Below are positions 23,001-35,000 of a stretch of DNA of 64,000 nucleotides, piece after piece (the first letter of the stretch is position 1; each line of letters starts with the position of its first letter). Both the position numbers and the translations under genes were made by a program. The stretch comes from Rhynochetos jubatus (Eukaryota > Chordata > Aves > Eurypygiformes > Rhynochetidae). Below the pieces are notes generated by a model. It was not told the origin of the DNA and did not search any database. It was given only the letters and a program-made list of their open reading frames with translations. The stretch is taken from NCBI GenBank assembly GCA_027574665.1, contig CM050654.1, forward strand, positions 43,123,722 to 43,187,721, in the 5' to 3' direction.

Positions 23001-26000
23001 CTTGGTGTTTAGCATGGAAGGTACAACGATACGTTCCCTCTGAACGGGCCCTTGCGCCGTGGCGGGCAGCTCGGCCTGCGCAGCAGGCACGAATCCGGGG
23101 TGAGCCGGGTGCTACCGGGTGCCTGACAGGGCGGACGCATTCGCTGAGGGAAGCTGAGCCAGGCAGTAAGCTGAAACGCAGAACACGTGGGAAGTACCTG
23201 CGGTTTCAAGAGAGTCATATACTGTGCTTTTTACAGCTTTTCACCATTTTAGAAACATTGAATAAGTAGTTGTTTCCGCTGTAGCCTTTTGTGCCGGCCG
23301 CAGCAGTATATTCAGGCAGTTAAGACGGGCGGTGGAAACGGCTGCTTTTCTCCCAAGCAGTACTGCTTAATCCAGAAACACGTATTGTCTCAGGGAATAC
23401 TGCTGCAGGTTTGCAGGCTGAAACTGCTTCGTGCCGTAAAATACCTGCAAAAGCCGAGAACGTAGCTGTCCCGCTGAACGGCTCTGCAGGAAAACCTCCC
23501 TCCTGGTGCCCACCCTGCTAACCTGACGCTTTTTCACGGCTCATAGTGGGCGAAAGGAAGCGTTTTGAGGAGCGCAGTGCCCCGCCTGGGCTCCCTGTGG
23601 GTGCGCTACGTGGTTCGGTCAGGGAGAGACAGCGTACGGCCTGGCCCACGGCAGCGGTGTTGGGCCGCGCTGGTTTGTGGCGGTGCGAGCCAAGGCGTTG
23701 GACTGGCTTCAGAGCTGAAAGGTTGGGTGGCTTCAGGCTTCGTCTCCAAGGTGACGGAATTAGGTGATGGAGGCAGAGGTGGCAGATGCTGGACCTCCAC
23801 AAAGATAATGCAATACGAATCGCGTTGCTCAGCTGGTTCAGTTGCCCATGAGGCTCCTCCCGGCGTCCGAGCCGTAGTCGGAGCAGCCCTTGTCGTTCGG
23901 AAGCCCCGCAGGCGCCAAGGAAGCTCGGCCAGCCGGGTGTGTTGGGCAGAGGCACGCTGGGGGTTTATCACCTGGTGTGTGTCAGAGTTTCTGCAGGCTC
24001 AGCGCCGTTCACCTCGCTGGCTCCCCAGGCTGCCGTCAGCTCAGCACGAGGAACGGAGTTCCCAGGAAGTCCGAGGGGTGAAGTTGGAGGTGAAGAGGGT
24101 AAAACTAGTTCAGGGATCATGGGAATTCTGGGGCCGGTGTGCAGAGTGCGGTCTTCATAGTTCTTCGTTTCCGTGGAGCAAAGCAGTGATGAGTAGGCCA
24201 ACAGTGGTCGATGCCGGACCCGCTGCGTCCCGGTCTGCTCGGTGCAGAGTCGAGAATACCCTCAGTAAAGGCTTCGTGTTGCTGGGCTGACATTCCGGAC
24301 GCAGCTTTCAGTAATTAACGTTCGTCCTTGGACAAAGCCGTTCGGGCTCAAGGCCAGGTTTAGTATGAATTTCCACGTGAATTTTTAGCAGTAGAAATAT
24401 TTTTAAAGGTTGCATCAAGTAGTTGCAACCAGTGAAGTTGCACAGACCTTACTCTGGCGCGTAGTTACGGTCCCCACCGTCCGCCACGGAAATGTTGCGG
24501 AGCTAAAGGCCCGGGGCCAGCGGCAGTGCCCCAGGCGTGAGAACTGCTTGCCATCCAGTATTTCAAGGAACGGCCGCTAGCCCGCGGCTGTGCAGAAACG
24601 GAGGTTGGTGGTCCCGGCGCTGCTCGGGAGTAGCCCGGAGAGGGTGATGCCATTCCCGACTGCCATGGTCCCCGTGTCTCTGGAGACTTCGGCTTGTTCG
24701 GGGCTGTCTGGCTTGTGTCCGTGTTCGCTTGGTCGGCTTTGCTGCGGGGACGGCTGGAAGAGCTGAGGACGTAACCGTCTGTAGCTGTGCGTAAGCTCCT
24801 GTTAGCTGGAGGCCACGGCCGCCTTTCCTGAAATGCCAGAGCCAGTTCTGCTGTGCAAAATCTGGGTTTGTCCCAGTCCCCGTTTAACCTGTACCACGGG
24901 GCAGTTGGCGCTGCTCCGCTGGACCGCGCGCTCGGGAGGAACAGCGCAGCTCAGTGGGGGCAGCGTGGCTGAGCCTGGGGAAGGGCAACTCGGTGGGGGC
25001 AGCGTGGCTGAGCCTGGGGAAGGGCAGCTCGGTGGGGGCAGCGTGGCTGAGCCTGGGGAAGAGCAGGTCGGTGGGGGCAGCGTGGCTGAGCCTGGGGAAG
25101 GGCAGGTCGGTGGGGGCAGCGTGGCTGAGCCTGGGGAAGAGCAGGTCGGTGGGGGCAGCGTGGCTGAGCCTGGGGAAGAGCAGCTCGGTGGGGGCAGCGT
25201 GGCTGAGCCTGGGGAAGAGCAGGTCGGTGGGGGCAGCGTGGCTGAGCCTGGGGAAGGGCAGGTCGGTGGGGGCAGCGTGGCTGAGCCTGGGGAAGGGCAG
25301 GTCGGTGGGGGCAGCGTGGCTGAGCCTGGGGAAGGGCAGCTCGGTGGGGGCAGCGTGGCTGAGCCTGGGGAAGGGCAGCTCGGTGGGCGCAGCGTGGCTG
25401 AGCCTGGGGAAGGGCAGCTCGGTGGGGGCAGCGTGGCTGAGCCTGGGGAAGGGCAGATCGGTGGGGGCAGCGTGGCTGAGCCTGGGGAAGGGCAGGTCGG
25501 TGGGGGCAGCGTGGCTGAGCCTGGGGAAGGGCAGGTCGGTGGGGGCAGCGTGGCTGAGCCTGGGGAAGGGCAGGTCGGTGGGGGCAGCGTGGCTGAGCCT
25601 GGGGAAGGGCAGCTCGGTGGGCGCAGCGTGGCTGAGCCTGGGGAAGGGCAGCTCGGTGGGGGCAGCGTGGCTGAGCCTGGGGAAGGGCAGATCGGTGGGG
25701 ACAGCGTGGCTGAGCCTGGGGAAGAGCAGCTCGGTGGGGGCAGCGTGGCTGAGCCTGGGGAAGGGCAGCTCGGTGGGGGCAGCGTGGCTGAGCCTGGGGA
25801 AGGGCAGCTCGGTGGGGGCAGCGTGGCTGAGCCTGGGGAAGGGCAGCTCGGTGGGCGCAGCGTGGCTGAGCCTGGGGAAGGGCAGGTCGGTGGGGACAGC
25901 GTGGCTGAGCCTGGGGAAGAGCAGCTCGGTGGGGGCAGCGTGGCTGAGCCTGGGGAAGGGCAGGTCGGTGGGGGCAGCGTGGCTGAGCCTGGGGAAGAGC

Positions 26001-29000
26001 AGCTCGGTGGGGGCAGCGTGGCTGAGCCTGGGGAAGAGCAGCTCGGTGGGGGCAGCGTGGCTGAGCCTGGGGAAGAGCAGGTCGGTGGGGGCAGCGTGGC
26101 TGAGCCTGGGGAAGAGCAGGTCGGTGGGGGCAGCGTGGCTGAGCCTGGGGAAGGGCAGGTCGGTGGGGGCAGCGTGGCTGAGCCTGGGGAAGGGCAGCTC
26201 GGTGGGCGCAGCGTGGCTGAGCCTGGGGAAGGGCAGCTCGGTGGGCGCAGCGTGGCTGAGCCTGGGGAAGGGCAGCTCGGTGGGCGCAGCGTGGCTGAGC
26301 CTGGGGAAGGGCAGGTCGCTGCTGGCTGTGTGGGGAGCATTCTCGAGCCGTCCCGGTTAAACCCGTGGGATGGCATTCCCGCGAACTCGTCCCTTCTCCT
26401 CTTCTGCTCTGTGCTTTATGTGCCTGTGTAGTGTTTCTGGCACGGGACTTGTGTTCCAGCGCTGCCCAGTGATTTCGTCTTTGTCTAAGCTGAAGATATT
26501 TGTGCTCTGGGCTCGGACAAGGGCCCTTGGGGAAGGGGAACCGGCCGTGGAAGGTGCAGCGTGCCCCGGAGTCCGTGTTTCTGCCCCCTGCTCTCCGCAC
26601 GCGTCTCGGAAATGCGGTGCCCCGCAATACACAGGAGCTTCGGATCCTTGCTCAGGTAGCGGAGCCCGCGGCGTCTGGAGTGCAGCTCCTCACCTGGGGC
26701 TCGGTACGCCGTGTTTCAGTCTGTAACTGCTCCGCTTCGTGGCCGTTCTAGAGAGAGAATGAGCGTAGCAGCCCGGAAGACACTAAAACCGCAGCCTGAG
26801 GGGACAAATGGCCGAAGCGTAGTAAACATTCCGTTACTGCCTGTCTATGGAGCTGGCTATTTGAATTCTCCTTTTCCTCTGCGTTTTGCCATAACTGTAG
26901 CTCAGTTTGAACTCGCGCGTGAGTTTAGGGCTCTTCTGCGCGCAGACACCTGGCTGCCCGAACAGACTCCTGCCTGACTGCCTGCAGGTCAGGAACGCTG
27001 TCTCTGGTGTCGTCCAGGTTGCCGTGCTGAAGTTTTCCTCACTGATAACTGTTAGAAAGAAGCAAAATAAAAAATAATGTAGAAATAGGTGCTTCTTACA
27101 CAGAATCAGTTTCTTACTGATATTTACACATCATAAAATCTGATGGACTTACCTGTTTTTCCTTTAAATAGCTTTTGGTTTGGAAAAGAGCAGAGTGTCA
27201 TGATGGCAGAAATGATTTGGTGGTCAAAGTCTGATAATTGATAGGCAGAGTGAGAAAATGCATCTTTTTAAGGGGGAAACGTATCTAATTTTAATCCCAC
27301 GTGGAGGAGTTTTGCATTTGCCTGCAGAGGTGGTCGAGCCTCCACGCCGTATCAACACGTGAAGGAGCAGCATGTACACGAAGGTGCAAAGTGGGTGTGA
27401 CAGTTCACACGAACCAGGTATCTCAGAAATGGGAGAGGAGTGGGGGTTGCGCTGATGCCCAACGCTTGGTCCCAGGAAATCGCTGTTTGTTACGGCATCT
27501 CTTTACCCTGGACGATGCAAAACCTGCTACCGGTTTGCACGTGGGGGTGCACGCGCTGTGCGAGGTCTGGCGATTCCACTTCCCGTCACGTGCCGAGGAT
27601 CAGGATTCCCTTTGGAAAACGACAATAAAAACTGTAGGTGTCTGTCAGTTCTCATCAAACCGCATCCCACGGGAAGGCAAAAGGCTCTAGAACCGTGGTT
27701 GCCCAGCTGCCTCTGCTGGGCCCTAGCGTGGGCAGCCAGGGTCCGGTCCCTGACGCGGTCTGCTGGGAACCCTTGCTCTGTACTGGTTTATTTATGTCCC
27801 TGCACCCCCCGGTGGCACATCGGAACTCGTGCTCTCACATGGTCAACACCAAGTCATAACCCGCGCCTGCCGGGTTGGCTGACGGCTGAGAAGTGCCGCA
27901 GCGTCATGTACACGGGGCAGCGGGTGGGTTCGTGCGCTTGGGATAGAAGAGGTAAGAAATAAACCCAAATTAGCCATGTGGTTCTCTTTGTGACCATTTT
28001 TTCTCTTTCTGCAGCTCTACTGAGAAGTCGTTTCCGTGGAGATCATCAGGTATTGCCTTTTACGTGTACCTTTTGCTTTAAGCCCCAAACCTGTGTCTTG
28101 TTGGCGCTCGCTGCCTGGCTCGGAGCGACCTGATCGTTCGCGGCGCTGCGTGCCCTTTGCAAGTTCCCTTTCTCAAGCGCAACGTTGCTGGTCTTCCTCG
28201 CGCGCTGCGCTGGTACCGTGCAAGCTTGGTGCGGCCCAGGCACGCGTGGGGGTGCTTTTCGTGCACCTCTGGGTGGCTGAGGGGTGTGACCGTGAGTCTT
28301 GTGTGCTGGGTCTCCTTGGCGGCCAGTTCAGGGCTTCTTTTGAGTCGTGCCCTCGGCAGAAGGTGATGAAAAGATCCTGTAGGCTTTGAGCTGGAAAACA
28401 CATTTTTTTTACAGATAGTCCTACTTAACTGAGCAAGTCTAATAAGCAGAGGGGTTTCCGAGTGCCTTTTCCATTTTTGTGTCTCAGGACAGACTGAACG
28501 TTCCTTCCAAACCAAGGAACGTTTGGTCTGTAGGACCCCTGCCCTTGGGGGGGTGAGCTGGGGCGGGTAGGACTGTGTCGCAGAGGCAGCGTTCAGCTGG
28601 TGCTGAAGCAATGCAGCCGTCCTTCAGGGATCAGAGCCTTGAGTTTGGGTTCTGCATCAGTCCAAACGTTCAGGCTGAAGAGCCGGTCTCCCAAGAGCTG
28701 CCATCTCCCCGGAGTGAAGTGCGTGTCTGCACGCCAGCGGGACCAGAAACGGGACCCCGATGCCCTGCAAATCGCCTTTTGCACAGGGTCGTGTTTCCCT
28801 GATTCAGTTACGGACTCCTGACACCGTGTCCTGCCAGAGAGCGGCAATTTTGGGCAGCTTGCTAACGCTCCGCTGCCCAGGCCGCGCGCGGCGTTGGCGG
28901 CCTCCCCCCGGGACACGTGCGGTTGCGGGGGCTGCCCCGTGTCTGCTGGCCGGAGAGCACCACCGTGACCCGCCTGGTCCCTCAGGCGTTCCCACGGTTA

Positions 29001-32000
29001 TAATCGTGGCTGGCTGAGGTGGATCAGCCTCTCGAACCATCTCTTTCCCCTCCCCTGCTGCTTTCGGCCTTGGCAGCGGCTGAGCTGTGGGCTGGTGCGT
29101 GGCTGTACGTACGCGCTTCCCGTCGCCGCCGGCTCTTGCCCCGGCAGCCTTTTCCCGTCTGTAAACCGGGCGTTCTCAGCAGCCCGCTTCGCGGCAGTTC
29201 AGCTGTGCTGGTCACAGGGGTGCTTTTCGGGGGTTTTGAGCAAGGCTTTTAAACACAACTCAGATTTGGTTCTCTCAACTCACTGAGGAATTCGTTTTAC
29301 TCGTTCTTCCGACGTGGAAGTTGTTTCTGTGTCTGTCGCGGGCTGTCCCTGGCTCTGTAACGTTCCAGGGACCGGTCACAGCAGGTAGAGCCTTACTGAA
29401 CTCTAACTTTGGTTGGTTTTCTTCTCGACTTTCTTTTCCTTCCTCTCTTTCTCATATTTGTGTTTTACCCGTTAATTCTCTCCTCCCGTTTGTGTGTTTC
29501 TTGTCTTCAGAAACCTCCTGTGCACAGCTGAGAAGTCACTTAAGGCAGGGCAAAAATGCCATTTCTGCTTCAATAGGCTGCATTAGCCCAGGGCCAGGTG
29601 TGTTGCTCACCTCTCCGTGGCTGAAGTGAGGCTTTCCCGCAGCAGTCGCTCAGAAGTGGGCACGTTTGCAGAAAGATTAGTTTCGGTTCATAATTTTCCG
29701 ATACGCAGTCAGCATTGGCACTGGTGTCTGCAGCATGACGGGCTTTTGCGTACAGGTACTCGTGACCTTCGTTTTGCACAGGTGTCACTAGGCGGTGCTG
29801 GGCCGACTGGTCAGAGGGGGGTGACACGGCCCTGAAGTCGCCTGTTCCCTGCCAGCGCAGCGGGGCTTGTGTCCAAACACAGCAGCAGACGCTGTGACCG
29901 CGGCTGGAGTTCCCTTGGGCAGCAGCAGGATTACACAGAACCTGTCACAGGAATATGAAACGGTGGGGCTCCACGGGTGCCTGTAAATGGAATATTGGAT
30001 CAGCAGCCGTTTGCAAACGGGCTGTTTAATTCAGGGCACCCTCCCCACGATTGGTGGCGCAGAGAGACAGAAAGGCAGCAAGTTCTTTTACTAGGCATTC
30101 TCGCCTTTGCGGGAGCCGGGACGGTCTGTGTTTGTCGGCGCTGTGGAGGCGTTGCCTTGGTGGCCAGCGTGTGATGGAGGCGCCGGCCTGGGTCAGACCT
30201 CTGTCCTGGGAGCATCTGTGCGGCCCCGCACAACGGCGCGTTCTTCCAGCGCCATTCTCCCCAGATGGGTTATTTGTCCGTTTGACAAGGATTCAGTATC
30301 ACGTAACATCCAGTAGCTGAAATGAAGAGTTTGTTTGTTTAAACAACAAGGATTAAAGATCCCGGGATTGAAGCTGGATATAACTGTGGAGTAACTGAAA
30401 TGTCCCCGTCCCCACAAGTCGTTACTCTAACGAACGTGTAACCCCGCTGGAGCCTGGCGCCGGTTACCGGGGTGGCGTAATGGGAGCTGTGGGAGCGGGT
30501 CATCTCCGCGTTGGCTCTCCCCATCCTTGCTGGGGATGCTGATGGTGCAAGTTAGGGCAGTGCCATAACACTCCGTATAAAATCCTTACGTTCAGTCACA
30601 ACACTCCTGTTACAGTGAATTCATTAGCGGCACATTGTACCGACGGCTTGGCCTCGGAGCGTACGTGACTCTGCCGCCTGCCTGTCATTCCCAAGGCGTG
30701 CTGGCTCTTTTGCACAGTGTCCAGACACCACAGCGGCGATTCCCGAGTGCCATTGGCGTGGCGGGCACCCCGTTAGGGCTGAGCGCACAGGCGGGGGGCA
30801 CCAGCGGCCTGCTCAGCTCGCGAGGTGCGAGTACGCCGTGGCGTCGGGTTCGCTGGAAGTGCGCGGTGACACCGGCTCTGCCGAAGGGTTTCCGGTGGGT
30901 CCCCCGGTCAGGCCTGTCTCCTGGGGGCCTCGTGGGGGATGTCTTTCCAGGATTGCTCCGTCGGGGTGTTCTTTGTCAGTTGGAGGGGGGTCGTTAGCTA
31001 TCGCATGGCGCCGATTTCAGCCCTTGTTTCCATCTTCCCCACTAGCGTCAGGTTTCCGCGAGCCCCTTGCCGTAACCGGCGTTAGGCTGTGTTCGGGGAG
31101 CCCTTAGCAGGTTTCGCCGGCCGGGGCTCGCAGCCTTTGGCACGAGCAGTCGCGGCGGCTTGGCCTACACCCTTGCTTCTCAGCGCGTTCCTTCTGGTTT
31201 CCGCTCCAGGCTCGTTCCCGTGTTCCTTCAGCAAGACCGTGCGTGGCTGGTGCTCCCTTTAAGCACAGCCCCGCTTCCTACTGCTCCTCCGCCCCCTGTT
31301 CTTCGCCAGTGGGTGTAACAGCGTGGCGACTGAACGCTTAATGTTTCTGTCCGAGTGATTTTGGTTCAGTTTTCCGTGTTTCGTGTCCTCATCTTCGTCT
31401 GTTTTTTCCGGGCTCTGTTTAGCTTTCTCCTTTCCTCATACCAGCGCTGGGGTGTCTCCTTTGCTGTCTCTCCCTCGCTGCCTGTGGAGTCCAGCTGCTG
31501 TTCCTAGAACTGGTTTCCCCCAGAGCTGTTCAACAGGCGACACTCGGGCTGTAGCACCAGACGTGGATGGACTTTGCAGTAACTCCTGTGGGTGTTACAC
31601 AGACGGGTGAAGTTCAACCCAGCCTCGTACGTGCGAATCCCTTGGGATGGCAGGGCCTCAAGACGCGTGATAGCTGTCCCCTGCGGTGCCGACACTTGCA
31701 CACTGTTTCCGCTCTGCAGAGTTTATACTGGCTGGGTGACTGTAGGTTCATGGAATCGTTTGGGTTAGAAAAGTCCCTTAAGCCCATCGAGCCCAACTGT
31801 TCCCCCAGCACTGCCCAGCCCACCACTGACCCATGTCCCTGAGCGCCTCGTCCACAGGGCTCTGAAACCCCTCCCGGGATGGGGACTCCCCCTTCCCTGG
31901 GCAGCCCCTTCCAACATCTGACAGCCCTTTCCAGGAAGGAATTTCCCTAACACCTAATCTAAATATCCAACCTAAACCTCCCCTGGCACAACTTTCCTCT

Positions 32001-35000
32001 TGTCCCGTCACTTGTCACAGGGGAGAAGAGTCTGACCCCTGCTCTCTGCACCCTCCTGTCAGGGGGGTGTAGGGAGCGATCAGGTCTCCCCTGAGCCTCC
32101 TCTTCTCCAGGCTGAACACCCCCTGCTCCTGTCCAGCTGCTCTTGACTAACGCCCCCGGTTCTTTTCCGCCAGGCAGCTCTCCAGCCCCTCCTCCCCTCG
32201 TCTGCAGCATTGCAATCAATTAAGTTTTTCATTAAAATGGGTTGGAACGTGTCCTTGAAAAACGGGGCTTGTAGAACTGCACCAGAGCTGCAGGAGAGAA
32301 GGGTCCCGGCCACCAGCACTGACGGTGGCTTCGTTCCGTTTGGCGGCGCTGCCTCTCTGCTAGCAGGCGCTGTTTGTGCTGCAAGCTCCTCGTTAGCCTG
32401 GGAGAGAGAGTCACTCTGATTGAGTTTTCAGGAAACTTATGAAACGTTGGATTTATCGGATTAATTTGTTCTTCCAGATCCTCCGCCCAGCAGCGTAAAC
32501 AAAGCCCGGGTGTCCGAGGGTGTTCATACCAATGCCTACGACGTCAGGGCAGAACCAGAGCAAGGGAACCTCTACTCACCGGAGCAGACGTCTCTCCATG
32601 AAAGTGAGGGTCTGTTGGGTGCTTTCAATATTAGAACATATCGCTGCATTCGCTGTACGAAACGTGCCATTACAGCCAATAACGGAGTTACGTGTTGTCT
32701 CCTTCCTGTGCAGCTGTTGGGTGCTGTTGTCCTCATGCCGGCTTCGTGTTTGCAGGGTCTGTAGGTAACTCAAGGAGTTCAACACAGATGAATTCTTACT
32801 CTGACAGCGGTTACCAGGAAGTAAGCAGTTTCCATAACAGCCAAAACCTGAGCAAAGCAGAAACCAGACAGCAGCATTCCCTTACCGGAACGGCTAACAA
32901 CCATTTGGTGAGGAGCTCGCGAGCGGAAGGGCAGACGTCGGTCCAGGTACGCTCAAAGCAGTGCACGCTGCCTGCCCGTAAGCCGGGGTTGGAGGTGGTA
33001 GTGCTGCCGCTGCGCTGGGCCTGGGGTGGATGTTAGCAAACCGCCCTCCCTGCTCAGAGCAGGCACGGACCAGCTCGCTTTGGCGGTCAGCGTGGCTGCG
33101 ACCGGGCTGGCCCGCTGCAGCTGGAATGCAGCGCGGCTTGGGAGGGGCCTGTGTGCAGCGTGCTCTGGCCAAGGAGCGCTCCCTCACAGCTCAGCTGTGA
33201 CGCTGGGGAAAAACTCCGAGAGTTCAGCCTGTCTGCAAGCATAGTGCTTGAGGGGAGATGGTCCCTGTGTTCCAGTACCGTCTGCCGTGCCTGGCTTTCT
33301 TCCCCTCACGTCGTTAATCGGAACGGTGGCAAGGCGGTGGGTGCCAACGCGGTCAGCTTGCGCTCGCACTCTTGGCGTCGTGCTCCTGCATTTCCAGAGT
33401 GTTAGAGCAGCGAGGGAAGAAAGCATGGCTGCGTATTAGCCGGGAAGGCCTAGTAGGCATGAGGAATGGGTGCTTCTTTAGTGTTAAATTGCATTTTATG
33501 TATTATCAGATACCGGTTAGGAAAAAAGTTACAAGGAAACGTGAAGGAATTGCGTTTAGGGTAAAAGCGCCTCGAGCTGCTTTCACACACCGCTGAATTC
33601 TGTGCATTTCTGGTTGACATCTCCGTCTTGTGGGAGAAAGGTATCCACTCCACGGCCTGAACGGTGAAGCTAATGAACACTTTTGTCTTTAAACAGCCTT
33701 CAGTAAGTATCGCCACCAACCGAGTCATGAGGCGTGTCAGTTCAGTCCCATCCAGAGCCCAGTCTCCCTCCTACATGGTCAGCACGGGTGTTTCCCCTTC
33801 CCGGGGGTCGCTGCGAACGTCTCTGGGCAGCGGGTATGGTTCCCCGTCGGTCGCTGAGCAGAGATCCCTTGCTTCTCACGCGTACTCATCCACTACTCTG
33901 CCCGCGCAGCGGGCGGCATCGCCCTATGCTGCGCAGAGACCCGCCTCCCCAACGGCTGTGCGGCGCGTCGGCTCGGTTACGTCCAGACAGACGGCCAATC
34001 CCAACGGTGGGACTTCCCAGTACCAGACCTCGGCCAGAGTTGGCTCTCCTCTTGCCCTTAGTGATGTGCAAACCCGAGTAGCTTCTCCGTCCCAGACTCA
34101 GCTGGGATCTTCTTCCCCGAAGCGCTCTGGCATGACTGCGGTTCCGCAGCATTTGGGAACGACGCTGCAAAGAACAATCCATGACGTTGAGCAGTACGGA
34201 CAGCAGTACGACATATACGAGAGAATGGTCCCTCCGCGGCCAGACAGCCTCGCAGGTTAGTGAAGGCGCCACGGGCAGCTTAAAACCCGGTACAGACCTG
34301 CAGCTGCAGGAGCCAGTATCGCGACAGCCGTTTTACGGGTGAAACAGGGCGGCGCTAGGGCGTGTTGTGGTGGGCGTATCGGATCTGCTGCACATACCGC
34401 CCTCACGCCCGGTCGTGCCCGGGCGGCCCCCAGAGTCCTGTCTCTTGTGACTAGACTGCCAGCCAGGGCGTCCAATTGCCCGGCCGGGCGGCTGCGTGAA
34501 GCCAGGCTTCCACGCAGGGGCGCTTCCCTTCCGTGTCCTCGAAGCCAGAGGACAGTCACGTGTCGGTGCCGGTTATACACGAAGCAGAAGGTCCGAGGCT
34601 GGGACCGGCTTGGTACCACTGCACTGCAGCCGTTTCCCTGGCACGTGTAGGCTGGCTCAGGGCACCTCACTAGAGGGCAGCTGCTGTAAAACCGCGGTCA
34701 AGTACAGCCCTGAAATGTGGGAGCTGTTCGCCTCAGAGGTGGGTCTTAGGCAGACGCAGTTACTTTACAGTTCGAGTTCCGTGCGGTACCGGTTTCGATC
34801 TGATGCCCATCTAAAGGAGCATGGGCACGGTGCCTTTGCCGTTAGACCCTACGCTCCTTCGAACAGGCTGCGGTGTCTGTTTTCTTTTGAGCTGTTGCAC
34901 TGCAGGAAATCCCCAAATACTCCCCGGGAAAAGGTGTTGGGTGCCTCCTCCCTCACCGCGGCCTGCAAGGCGTAGTGACCTGCAGGAACTGTAGTAACCT

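Larger units (their letters stand above)
16688..28014 (+). other. PKP4 intron between coding exons 2 and 3 (11.3 kb)
   Basis: The longest fully contained intron. It holds a CR1 fragment (19336-19490, -), the 39-bp x 35 minisatellite (24952-26316), and an AT-rich CpG-poor block (about 27045-27300). No exon is recognised. Long frames over the minisatellite are repeat artefacts. Confidence 0.85.
28050..32477 (+). other. PKP4 intron between coding exons 3 and 4
   Basis: Contains a CR1 copy at 31747-32215 (-) and a strong pyrimidine tract with a candidate cassette exon at 29511-29597. The 28850-29200 part is CpG-dense. No other exon recognised. Confidence 0.8.

Noticed and set aside
24952..26316. 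CRISPR-like array
   Set aside because: The repeats are head-to-tail with no unique spacers, and the window is vertebrate.
24802..26627. Four overlapping reading frames of about 470-560 codons on both strands
   Set aside because: They are the 39-bp minisatellite read in different frames: the unit length is a multiple of three and holds few stops. There is no splice context or non-repeat protein similarity, and the frames lie inside a PKP4 intron.
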